A stretch of 64,000 bases of DNA, taken from assembly GCF_023618015.1 (NCBI RefSeq), contig NZ_JAJKBJ010000006.1, positions 107,941-171,940 on the forward strand. Reading direction: 5' to 3'. This document shows positions 17,763 through 27,400 of this stretch, piece by piece; position 1 is the stretch's first letter; every line of letters begins with the position of its first letter. The stretch comes from Legionella maioricensis. Lineage in GTDB: Bacteria > Pseudomonadota > Gammaproteobacteria > Legionellales > Legionellaceae. The notes beneath the pieces were generated by a model that was not told the DNA's origin, did not search any database, and saw nothing but the letters and a program-made list of their open reading frames with translations. Both the position numbers and the translations under genes were made by a program.

Positions 17763-19937
17763 ATGCTAACTTATAAAGGCAAGGAACTTACTAAGGTTGA
17801 AGATAAGAAGGGTGGCAAAAATCAAGGTAAAGTGGATGGTTTTTACCGTGACCCGGATGGATTGGAGTTTTTCGTAAAAAAACCCAAGGATCTTAAAGAG
17901 TTATTCACGGAATTATTCGCCGGACTATTGTTACAAGAGTTTATGCGCCGGAAATTGATTGACCCTATTTATCATGCTTCGTTGATTTGTGCTGAACTGA
18001 TTCAATTTGATGATGGCAGTTACGGACTTATTCAGCCCAAGGTTTCCTTCAATGAGTTATATAAAATCATTGGTACGGGTTATCGAGATGGTTCCGATCG
18101 AGATCCCCTGTGGGAAATGTTTTGTGGTCCTCAATTTTACCTGTCACTGACTCAATTAAGACAATATTATGGTCTTGCTATCGCATTAATGTTTTCATTG
18201 CTCTTGGGTGATAATAGCGTCCATAGCGGAAATGTGGTTTGCCTGGATGTCGTTTCGGCAGTTGAGATGTTATTCATCCAATTTGCGCGTATTGATTGGG
18301 GAGCGGCCTTTCGTTATTTTGGACACAAAAAAAATAATGAAGATCTTTTGTATCCTTTCGAGTATCAAGGGTGGTTCAATCTTAAAGGATATACCAAAGG
18401 TTATTTTCTTAATTATCTGAAAATTAAAGGACTTTTTCCAACCATAGCGCAACAGGCACGTATCTTCCAACAAAAAGTAAATGAAACACTGCTGGTTGAT
18501 ATGATTTCCACGGTGCTAAGAAAACTTCCTGCTGATTTAGTAGATAGCAAGACCAAAATAGAATTAGCTAACTATCTCTGCATGGAGTCGTTTAATGACA
18601 TCAGTTTTGGCGAAGGAGGTAATTACCAGCAGTTTGCGTGCGATTTGACAGGTATTTTACAAGATCGATTAAAAAAAATTACGGTCATGCAGGACTCTTC
18701 AGCCGCCTCAGCTCAATCAGATTTATCCCAGATTACTTATGTAGAAAGTTTACCCACGGCTATTGCTTTACCTGTTAATATGATTACTCCTTTTGCAGAG
18801 CAAATGAACGCTTGGTTATACATACTTTTTTCATCCGATGAGAAAAGCGTATTTGATTTTAATAGTATTGATCGCCCCCAATTGGCTCAACAATTCAATT
18901 CTTTTCTGGATGGCTTGTTACGTCAAGTTGAGCGATTAAAGTCCTCTGCTGATGAGGCTTGCTTTATTGTACCAAATGAAAGCATCACTCTACCTTATTC
19001 AGAAAGTAATTTTCTCCGTTGTCTTTTTACTTTAACAACCGATTTAACTCCCCATTTGCCTTCTTATAAAGAAAACAGAGTGCCTTATCAACAAGCATAT
19101 TGGCAGATTGCCGAAAAGGTATTGGAGTCCGGTTTCCAGGCTATGGTTACCATCAGAGTATTACAAAATACTCAAAATTCAACCGAGATTGCCAAGGCAT
19201 CTGCCATTCATTTTCTTTTTGATGCGCTCAAAGAGTACTTGAAGGTGTTTAGTGACATGTATCCGATATTTCTGCAAGAATTGGAAAAAAAACTTTCTTC
19301 AATGCCCGGTGTCCAACTTGCCAGAATTTGTTTGAACGAAATGGAGTTTATGAATTCGAGCTCGTTAATTGGGATAATACTTAAAAGTCCAATACTTTGG
19401 AGTCTTATGAATAAGGCCTTTGAGGAAGAAGATGAGATGCTGTACTCAGAGAATGCCGCAGCTATTATCCAGTTACGCCAATTTCATGAAGATTTTAATT
19501 TATTTTTAATTTTAGTTCGTGAGTTGGAGTTAATAAGCCAGATTGAAACAAAAGGGGGGCTCGTCAAGGAAATAAGCAGGATTTTTGCGAATCTGCCTCA
19601 GTTTCTCCAGACCGAGCTTGCAACTCCTTTGAATAAGGTTCAAGCTGAGTTCAGAGAGTTACACCGTCGGCACAGCATTGAGCTGGAGAAGAAACAAGGT
19701 AAGGACGACTCCAATTTATCAGCAGAGAAGGGCAATACTGTCGCGAGTCATAAGGACAGTAGTGAATCAACGCAACTTTCTAAGCAAAAGTTCTCATCAG
19801 AAATAGGGATAGAGGATACAAAGCGCCATACAAACGGTCTGTTTTTTTTCAGCCTGCCCGAATCCACCAAGTTCTTATCACCTACCAATGAATCCCTTGC
19901 TCAGAAAGAAGCGCTTTCATCGGTTATTGCAAGTTAA
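17763..19937 (+). CDS. LepB-like / kinase-fold protein, candidate effector
   Basis: The 724-residue protein has an N-terminal domain (about 1-260) with kinase-type catalytic residues in order: Lys39/Lys40 in FFVKKP, Glu50 in a helix, the catalytic loop GDNSVHSGNV (Asp150, His154, Asn157) and a metal-binding Asp178 in IDWG. The D-x-x-x-H-x-x-N loop resembles phosphoinositide kinases. The opening resembles the N-terminal domain of LepB, a Legionella effector with PI 4-kinase activity. No Rab-GAP domain was recognised after it; residues 290-620 are helical and the last 100 are polar and disordered. Activity and translocation are inference. Confidence 0.65.
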   Translation: MLTYKGKELTKVEDKKGGKNQGKVDGFYRDPDGLEFFVKKPKDLKELFTELFAGLLLQEFMRRKLIDPIYHASLICAELIQFDDGSYGLIQPKVSFNELYKIIGTGYRDGSDRDPLWEMFCGPQFYLSLTQLRQYYGLAIALMFSLLLGDNSVHSGNVVCLDVVSAVEMLFIQFARIDWGAAFRYFGHKKNNEDLLYPFEYQGWFNLKGYTKGYFLNYLKIKGLFPTIAQQARIFQQKVNETLLVDMISTVLRKLPADLVDSKTKIELANYLCMESFNDISFGEGGNYQQFACDLTGILQDRLKKITVMQDSSAASAQSDLSQITYVESLPTAIALPVNMITPFAEQMNAWLYILFSSDEKSVFDFNSIDRPQLAQQFNSFLDGLLRQVERLKSSADEACFIVPNESITLPYSESNFLRCLFTLTTDLTPHLPSYKENRVPYQQAYWQIAEKVLESGFQAMVTIRVLQNTQNSTEIAKASAIHFLFDALKEYLKVFSDMYPIFLQELEKKLSSMPGVQLARICLNEMEFMNSSSLIGIILKSPILWSLMNKAFEEEDEMLYSENAAAIIQLRQFHEDFNLFLILVRELELISQIETKGGLVKEISRIFANLPQFLQTELATPLNKVQAEFRELHRRHSIELEKKQGKDDSNLSAEKGNTVASHKDSSESTQLSKQKFSSEIGIEDTKRHTNGLFFFSLPESTKFLSPTNESLAQKEALSSVIAS

Positions 19938-19940
19938 GTT

Positions 19941-21293
19941 TTAATAGCATCCTAAACGTTGCTGCTCTTGTTGCTCATGCCAATCTTGCGCTAAATGGAC
20001 TAAACGCTCATATCGTTTTTCTTTGTTTTTTATATTCGTTACTCGATTAAATGCCAATCCTATTTCCCGAGTCACATCGTCATTTAGGACATCAATGACC
20101 ATTGACTTCACTAAGCCTGCCTGTTCTGAATCTTTAATCTTGCTATGGTTAGTTCCGCATAATTTTTCTAAGGCCGTCTCTAAAGACATATTGAATTTGC
20201 GCAGGACTATTTTTCGTGCCGAAACCTCACGCTCCAGATCGGGATGTTGCATTGATGAATCACTTGTTTTTACTTGAACCGGATCCTTGCTGTAGGTATA
20301 AAGACCCATTGATGCCAAAGCAAATAATCCCAGATTCAACAAAGAAGAGACCAGATCATTGGGTGCAGACGGTGTCATTAAAGTCGTTGTGGTCATTGAC
20401 TCTGGTAATGTTAAAGGGAATTGAGTCGATGCGTTCCGGCTCATTTGACCGGAGTTTATAAGCATTAACTCATCATGGTCCCTCATTCCTGGATAAGGGA
20501 TTGATGACGCGTAGTCGTTATTGGCGATTTTATTTTTATCTTGCCATTCTTTTTTAAAATCTGCTATCACTGCAATGTCCACAGGACCTAAGGTTATTGG
20601 ATGAGCTTGATCGCGTGCTTCCAGATATTGGTGTACGTCTCCATTAAACGAAGGAGCATTATGGTCTACGTCCATAACCGCAGCACAATCAGCATCATAC
20701 GGCATTATTGATTCTTCACAATCCAAACCATTGCTAAAAGGACCAATATCAGAAGGAACATATGCGGTATGATGTTTACCGTCCGGAAAGGCATGAAACA
20801 TCTCATGAATGACTCCACGCTTGTGTGCTCTTTTTGTCATATCATTGGGAGAAAAATGAGGTAGCCGAATAATTCTTGCTGCCACACGTTCTTGCCCTGC
20901 TTCATCGGTTGCAAATAACCTTCGCGTTGCAAATCGTAGTGGACCGCCTATTCTTTCAAGTTCGGCAACGGTATATTTCATGCTGCTAAAATAGACGACA
21001 TTTTTTTGCATTAATGCTTCTTGAGATTCATTTCCGGATAAATAGCGTATGGGCATACCCCTGCTGATATACTCATCCTCAATCATTTTTTTATATTCAC
21101 TAATCATTTCCGGGGTAATTTCGGCAACACCCATTGGATCTCGGTCCATGGGCGCTATTTGAGCTAATTGTTCATTGGAAAATGAAACATAAATATAAGG
21201 ATCGGTGGGGTTTGGGCGCCAAGTCAGTTCCGGGGTAGAATATCTGATACTTTCTTTCTTTTGTCTTAAATTTTTAACTTTTGGTTTTGCCAT
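19941..21293 (-). CDS. HExxH zinc-metalloprotease-like protein, candidate effector
   Basis: The start at 21293 is chosen because AGGT lies 7 bp upstream and the product then begins with a Lys-rich stretch; a longer frame would run into the divergent methyltransferase. The 450-residue product has GVIHEMFHAF with His163, Glu164 and His167, the gluzincin/zincin metal and catalytic motif. Downstream candidates for the third ligand include several Asp and His residues. A hydrophobic segment (SSLLNLGLFALASMGLYTY) near residue 350 could anchor it. No signal peptide. It ends 3 bp from the convergent kinase-like gene. Confidence 0.6.
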   Translation of the reverse strand: MAKPKVKNLRQKKESIRYSTPELTWRPNPTDPYIYVSFSNEQLAQIAPMDRDPMGVAEITPEMISEYKKMIEDEYISRGMPIRYLSGNESQEALMQKNVVYFSSMKYTVAELERIGGPLRFATRRLFATDEAGQERVAARIIRLPHFSPNDMTKRAHKRGVIHEMFHAFPDGKHHTAYVPSDIGPFSNGLDCEESIMPYDADCAAVMDVDHNAPSFNGDVHQYLEARDQAHPITLGPVDIAVIADFKKEWQDKNKIANNDYASSIPYPGMRDHDELMLINSGQMSRNASTQFPLTLPESMTTTTLMTPSAPNDLVSSLLNLGLFALASMGLYTYSKDPVQVKTSDSSMQHPDLEREVSARKIVLRKFNMSLETALEKLCGTNHSKIKDSEQAGLVKSMVIDVLNDDVTREIGLAFNRVTNIKNKEKRYERLVHLAQDWHEQQEQQRLGCY

Positions 21294-21413
21294 GTTGCTA
21301 CCTGAATGATTATTAAGCGATTGATTGTATATTATTAATACATTAAATGAAAATAATTTTTCCTTTTGGAGACGCAGCAGGTAGTATGTAGATGCTGGAA
21401 AAGAGTTTAATGA

Positions 21414-22193
21414 ATGGGGAATGATGTGGCATGGGATCCTGAACAATATGTGCTTGGAAACTATTTTCAGAGTGAAATAAATGATGCATTTCGAAAACGT
21501 TTTAAAGTGAAGCCACGGGGAACTGTTTTAGATATTGGCTGTGGTGATGGTCAATATACCAGTATGTTGGCGAATACGGTGAAACACGGTCAGATTTTGG
21601 GCATTGATAGTTCTGAGGAGATGATCCGTTACGCGAATCTACATTGGGCGCGAAAGAATCTTTCTTTTGAAGTCCACAATATTGAAGAATTTGAATGTGC
21701 TCCGATATTTGATTTTATTCTGTCTTTTTGGTGTTTGCATTGGACTCGTATTGAGGAGTCTTTCCCTAATATTTTTCATGCATTGAAAGAGGGGGGGCGG
21801 GTGTATGCCGTTTTTTCTTCTTTTTCTGATAACAGTATTTTGCAGGTCTGGCATGAATTGGCAAAACAGAATCGCTACAAGGATTTAACTGATCGGTTTA
21901 TTAATCCAAATTACCAACATACAAAATATTTTTATCGTGTCCTTACGGTCCTTAATCAATTACCCTTTAAACAAGTGAAACTGAATTTAAAAACGGTCAC
22001 CGTTAATTTTCCCAATATAAATTATTTTAAAAATTTACTGCTCACCATGCCGTTTATGAACACCTTTCCTGCCGAGAGTATTGAGGGGCTTCTTGAAGAG
22101 ATGTTACAGGCTTTTCAAACTATTTGTCAGCGCAAATATGGAGGCAGGCTGTATTATGAAACACGCCCCATTTTTTTAGAGGCTATAAAATGA
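21414..22193 (+). CDS. Class I SAM-dependent methyltransferase
   Basis: The 259-residue protein has the Rossmann SAM site VLDIGCGDGQYTSML (motif I), the acidic LGIDSSEEM (motif II) and the post-motif strand FDFILSFWCLHWT, as in trans-aconitate or juvenile-hormone-acid methyltransferases. The start is uncertain: ATG 21414 has little ribosome-site support, whereas GTG 21426 has GGGGA 5 bp upstream. It is the first gene of a same-strand run (22 and 24 bp gaps are typical here) leading into the polyketide synthase, so it may methylate a carboxyl or hydroxyl of that product. Confidence 0.87.
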   Translation: MGNDVAWDPEQYVLGNYFQSEINDAFRKRFKVKPRGTVLDIGCGDGQYTSMLANTVKHGQILGIDSSEEMIRYANLHWARKNLSFEVHNIEEFECAPIFDFILSFWCLHWTRIEESFPNIFHALKEGGRVYAVFSSFSDNSILQVWHELAKQNRYKDLTDRFINPNYQHTKYFYRVLTVLNQLPFKQVKLNLKTVTVNFPNINYFKNLLLTMPFMNTFPAESIEGLLEEMLQAFQTICQRKYGGRLYYETRPIFLEAIK

Positions 22194-22217
22194 CCATGCA
22201 ATTTTAGAGAGGATAAA

Positions 22218-23276
22218 ATGAATTTAGAGACACTCATTGTTCCTGGTATGAACGTGCCTATGGTGGTGGCTTCCTCTAATAAGCAGGCGGTTAATCCAAC
22301 ATCCTTACTGAGCCTAATCTCTGAGCATCATGCCGAGATAATCGGGCAGCTCAATCAGTATGGTGCCGTTTTATTTAGAGGTTTTGCTTGTCAGGATGAG
22401 GCGTATTTTTCCCAAGCTATAGAGGCCTGTGATCTTGGTAGTCGGTGTAGTACTAAAGACTACGATTTGCCCAGAACTGTATTGCCAAATGAAATATATA
22501 CTTCAAGTGATTTTCCCGGCCATATTTTTTTGCCTCTTCATCATGAAAAACCCAGATCAAAAAATCCCCCTAATCATATTTATTTTTGCTGCGTTACCCC
22601 TGCGGAACAACGGGGTGGGACATTGTTTGCGAATGCCGCGGCTATATGGCGGGATATTCCTAAAAAAACTCAAGACAAGATTATTGAATATGGAGTCCTC
22701 TATAAGCAGTTTTTTCACGGTAAGACCATGAAATACTCCATGCTAAAAAACATTCTAGGGGAAAAAAGTGTGCGCAGTTGGTCTGAGTATTTTGGTACAG
22801 AGGACAAAAAGACCATAGAAAAAAAATTAGCTCAGTCTGAAGTCGACTGGAGTTGGATAAACAAGAGTAATGATTTAATTCTATTAAATCGATTACCCGG
22901 GGCATTAAAACATCCTGTTACTCATCAAATCCTTTGGTTTAACGCATCCGAATATTTAAATTTTTATTCAAATTTGCTCTACAGCGATTTAAAGGCGCTA
23001 CCTTTTTATAAATTCATTGCTATGCGGTATTTGATGTTGAAAGACAGCTTGCCCATGGTCTGTCATTATGGCAATGGGCAGGCTTTTTCATCTGATGAGA
23101 TAGCGGAAATTAAGCGGATTATTCAACATCATACTTGTGTATTCAATTGGCAAAAAGGAGACTTTATGATAGTGGATAATTATACTTTTATGCATGGAAA
23201 GGAGCCTCATCAAGGCGATAGATTATTATATTCGTGCATGACGCAGACACCTGGAGAAACAAAGCTTGGTCTATAG
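22218..23276 (+). CDS. TauD/TfdA-type Fe(II)/2-oxoglutarate oxygenase
   Basis: The 352-residue protein has a non-haem iron triad of the H-x-E variety: His108-x-Glu110 in LHHEKP and distal His326 in DNYTFMHGKEP. The usual GAVLFRGF N-terminal strand is also present. H-x-E instead of H-x-D occurs in clavaminate synthase and relatives that modify amino acids or natural products. GAGAGGA precedes the ATG, and the gene lies 24 bp after the methyltransferase, suggesting co-transcription. A role in hydroxylating a precursor or the polyketide is inferred from position. Confidence 0.87.
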   Translation: MNLETLIVPGMNVPMVVASSNKQAVNPTSLLSLISEHHAEIIGQLNQYGAVLFRGFACQDEAYFSQAIEACDLGSRCSTKDYDLPRTVLPNEIYTSSDFPGHIFLPLHHEKPRSKNPPNHIYFCCVTPAEQRGGTLFANAAAIWRDIPKKTQDKIIEYGVLYKQFFHGKTMKYSMLKNILGEKSVRSWSEYFGTEDKKTIEKKLAQSEVDWSWINKSNDLILLNRLPGALKHPVTHQILWFNASEYLNFYSNLLYSDLKALPFYKFIAMRYLMLKDSLPMVCHYGNGQAFSSDEIAEIKRIIQHHTCVFNWQKGDFMIVDNYTFMHGKEPHQGDRLLYSCMTQTPGETKLGL

Positions 23277-23624
23277 ACTATAATAACTATGAAAAGTAAA
23301 AAATGCTGGTCTGAGTAAAAATAATAGAGAAACTCATCCTGGTTGATAAATCGCCTTAATTACATTCACTCGATGATTATCTCTCATGAGTTTGTGCTTA
23401 AAATCGACTGACTGAAAAAAGGCTGACAAATAATTGGCGGTAAGATTGACTGTACTTTTGAAAAGCTAAAACTGAGCGAGACATTCAAGTAAATCAGAGG
23501 CTTAACCGAGAAAGAATCTTGTCATTAACTCAGTATTGGTGCATGATTACTCTTGTTTCGATTAAAGCATATTGTGAGCATAGGCCCAAGTTCTGGAAGC
23601 TCATCATCTAAGTCGGATAATACA

Positions 23625-24446
23625 ATGAAGGCAAGCAAGCTGAGACAAATATATCGATTTTTAATGCAATTATCGCCTCATTTACGTCTGATACTGATCC
23701 GATGGTTGTACAATAAATTCGCCGCGAATAACAAGTCCAAACAATGTGTGTTTCTAAATTATGGATATCAGGATGAGACTACTTTAGCCTTAAATTCCCA
23801 GGATGAGTCTAATCGATATTTCATTCAACTCTATAACCGTGTTGTCAAAGACATCGATTTAGAGGACAAGGACATTATTGAGGTTGGATGTGGGCAAGGG
23901 GCTGGCGGTGCATTTTTAATCCAGTATAAAAAACCTCGTTCCTATCTGGGGATTGATTTATCTGAAAAAGCAATTGAATTGTGTCAACGCTACTCTAAAT
24001 GTGCCAACGCACGCTGGATGCAGGGACGGGCAGATGCTCTACCTGTTCCTGACCATAGTGTTGATGTTGTTGTCAATGTGGAATCATCCCATTGCTATCC
24101 ATCGATGGAACACTTTTTAAGTGAGGTTTGGCGTGTGCTTCGACCCAATGGGTATATGGCTTTTACTGATATACGCCAGTCGTCAGAGGTGGAGGCGTTG
24201 GATAAGTATATTAGCGCCTCTGGATTGCAGGTTCTTCAACGCAGTGATATTACTCCTCAAGTACTTAATTCGTTAACTTATCTGTCTGATAGACGAAAAG
24301 CCCATATTAATGCAACTTATTCTCCTATATGGCGTCAAGCGGTGCGCGATATCTCTGCGGTGAAAGGCTCCGTCACATATAATGGATTTATTAATGGACA
24401 GCAGAAATATCTCTGTTATTTATTGCAAAAGAAAAGCAGGGAATAG
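23625..24446 (+). CDS. SAM methyltransferase, phthiotriol/phenolphthiotriol-type
   Basis: The ATG at 23625 gives 273 residues, close to the mycobacterial relatives; the frame extends upstream to a TTG at 23553 with a Ser-rich lead. The fold shows IIEVGCGQGAGGAFL (motif I) and YLGIDLSEKAIELC, plus the unusual segment VNVESSHCYPSMEHFL followed by VLRPNGYMAF. That segment strongly recalls the Rv2952 type, which O-methylates phthiotriol in cell-wall lipids. It lies 27 bp before the polyketide synthase, so a lipid-like polyketide diol is a plausible substrate. The 277 bp before it hold nothing recognised. Confidence 0.82.
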   Translation: MKASKLRQIYRFLMQLSPHLRLILIRWLYNKFAANNKSKQCVFLNYGYQDETTLALNSQDESNRYFIQLYNRVVKDIDLEDKDIIEVGCGQGAGGAFLIQYKKPRSYLGIDLSEKAIELCQRYSKCANARWMQGRADALPVPDHSVDVVVNVESSHCYPSMEHFLSEVWRVLRPNGYMAFTDIRQSSEVEALDKYISASGLQVLQRSDITPQVLNSLTYLSDRRKAHINATYSPIWRQAVRDISAVKGSVTYNGFINGQQKYLCYLLQKKSRE

Positions 24447-24473
24447 ACTGTGGTGTAACTTACGGGAAATATA

Positions 24474-27400
24474 ATGCAGCACGAAAAAAATATAAAAGAC
24501 ATTCTGAATGAACCCATTGCCATTGTCGGAATGAATTGTCAATTTCCCGGAGTTAATACGGACATCGAAGATGTAAACGCATTTTATGAAATGTTGATTA
24601 ATAAACAGACTTCCATTAAAGAAGTGCCTGAAAATCGCTGGGATATTAATAAATATTATGATGCAGCGAGACAGAAAGAAGATAAAATAGTGAGCCGTAA
24701 GGGGGGCTTTTTAAATGATCCTCGGTTATTCGATGCCCCCTTTTTTAAAATAACCCCTACTGAAGTCAAACAAATTGATCCGCAACAACGTCTCTTTTTA
24801 GAAGTATCCATTCGGGCGTTAAACCATGCCAATATAAGGCTTGATTCATTGAAAGATTCGAACACGGGGGTGTATTGTGGTATTTCAACTCATGACTACA
24901 GCCAACTCAATTACAAAGACCATATAAAATTTAATGCCTATACCTATATTGGTTCTGCGGATAGTGCTGCAGCCGGAAGACTTTGTTATTTTCTAAATTT
25001 AAAAGGCCCTTGTATTACTGTTGATACGGCATGTTCTTCTTCGTTGTCTGCGTTGTATTTAGCCACCACAGCATTAAGAAATCGTCAATGTGACATGGCA
25101 ATTGTCGGCGGAGTCCATCTTAGCCTTTGTCCCGAAATTTTTATCGGCGTAACCAAGGCCAATATGCTATCTGCTGTTGGTCAATGCAGCAGTTTTGATG
25201 CTTCAGCTGATGGTTATGCTCGTAGCGAAGGTTGCGGCGTGGTTATTGTTAAACGGTTAAGTGATGCTATAAAAGACAACAACACCATTCATGGGGTTAT
25301 CAAAAGCATCGTCATGAATCAAGATGGGGGTGGGATGGGCATGGCTGCGCCTAATTTGGAAGCGCAAATTGCCATGCATCAAGCGGTATTAGAACAGGCT
25401 AATTTATCCGCCAGTGAGATTGATTATATTGAAGCACACGGAACAGGTACTGTTGTTGGTGATTCTGTTGAGTTTAATGCCATTCAATACATCCACCAAG
25501 GGCATCATTCCAAAGAAAAGCCCCTGATTATCGGTGCATTAAAAAGTAATCTGGGACATACTATTTCATCATCAGGTATTGCATCACTTATTAAAGTGAT
25601 AGAAGCCTTGAAAAATGAAACCATTCCCGCTAATTTACATTTTTCAACACCTAACCCCGCGATTACCCCTGAGAGTATCCCCGCTCTTTTTCCTGTTAAA
25701 ACGATATCCTTCGCGGAACATCCCAATAAAAAGAGGTATGCACAAGTTTCTAATTTTGGTTTTACCGGCACTAATGTTAGTGCTGTTATTGAAGAGGCGC
25801 CAAAGGGTGTGTTAAAGGCAGCAACTGCTGACAGTAGTGAGCCTCTCTGCTTTATCCTTTCAGCAAATAGCGAACACTCATTGCAACAAATGATGGTCAG
25901 TTATCTGCGCTATTTGCAGCAATCCTCCGTAAATTTGCGCGATGTATGTTATACCCTAATCAATTGTCGGGATCATTACAGATTTCGCTGCGCCATCGTT
26001 GCAAAAGATAAAGAGGACTTAATTAAAAAAATTGAATCTCAAGATTATGAGTTGAAAAAAGTCACCATAAAAAAAGACCTTAAAACAACTGAAAATGATG
26101 CGAAGCACATTTATGAGGATTATTTATCGGGAGCCAATATACGGCTGGATAAAAGCAAGGGACAGTACAATGAAGTGGATTTGCCGTTGTATTCTTTTGA
26201 TAGAAAAGCCTATTGGCATGATAAAGAAACACGAAGCGATGTGTCAGTGCCTAAAGACTGGTGCTTCCAATTAGAATGGCAATACCAGCCTTTTGATAAG
26301 CAAAATCGTAAACTAAAAGGCAATCATTGGCTTTTAATTGGCGCCAAGCAATTAGCTTCAGGTTTTATCGAGCAGGGATTACACATTGTTCGGGATGACG
26401 ACAACTATTCATTAGACACTCTTGATGGGATTATTTTTGCAGCAGGTTTCGATTTAACCTCACCCCAAGATATCGATGCTTCTATTGATTTGCAAAAGAA
26501 AACGCTAAAACAGTTATTGACGCTGATTAAAGTATTAAATCACAAGGCAATTGAATTACAACTCATCGTTCTGACTCACAATGCCATAGCAGAACTTGCT
26601 GTTAACCGAGTTAATCTTGGTAATAGCATGCTCCCTGGGTTTTGCAAGACTTTGGTTTTAGAGTTACCCCAGTATAAATCCATTCTCATCGATTTGGATA
26701 AAACCGATGAAGCAAATTATGCAAAGCAAGTGGTTAATGAAATGAATCATAATCACGGCTCACACTATGAGCATGTTGTGGCCTATCGTGATGGCAAACG
26801 ATTGGTTTCCCGCTTAAAAAAAGCGACTTTATACGGCGAAGAGAGAGCGCTACACGGCGATGGCCGCTACCTTATCAGCGGGGGCTGCGGCGGTTTAGGC
26901 TTGGTAACCGCGCAAGCCTTGTTATTATCTGGTGCCAAAGAGTTAATTCTTGTCTCAAGAAACGTAGATAAGCCCTCATTAAAAGCAAGTATAAAAAAAA
27001 TTCAGTCCCACTATCCGGACCGCGTCATTCGTACCGTTAGTTTAGATATTACCGATAAAGAAAAGCTGCGCCATTTGTTAGCAGAGAGTAACGTTGATGG
27101 TTTATTAAAGGGCATTGTTCATGCCGCAGGTGCATCTCTTAATGCGCCATTGCTTGAGCATCAAGACGAAGACATTGATCATTTATTTTCTGCCAAGGTA
27201 CAAGGCGGTTGGTATTTACACGAGCTTACTCGGCACTGCAATTTGGATTTTTTTGTCGTCTACTCTTCTGTTTCCTCCGTGTTTGGAAGCAATAAAGAAT
27301 CTGTCTACAGTGCGACCAATAGTTTTTTAGATGCGTTGATTGCCGAGCGCCACCGTTTGGGGTTGGCGGGCACCGCAATTCAATGGGGGCCTTGGGCTGA

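Noticed and set aside
21294..21446. Longer start for the HExxH gene
   Set aside because: It would overlap the divergent methyltransferase, has no ribosome site, and adds an uncharacteristic N-end; the ATG at 21293 has AGGT at good spacing.
23277..23552. Possible decayed gene before the second methyltransferase
   Set aside because: No frame gave a recognisable protein fragment in these 276 bp.
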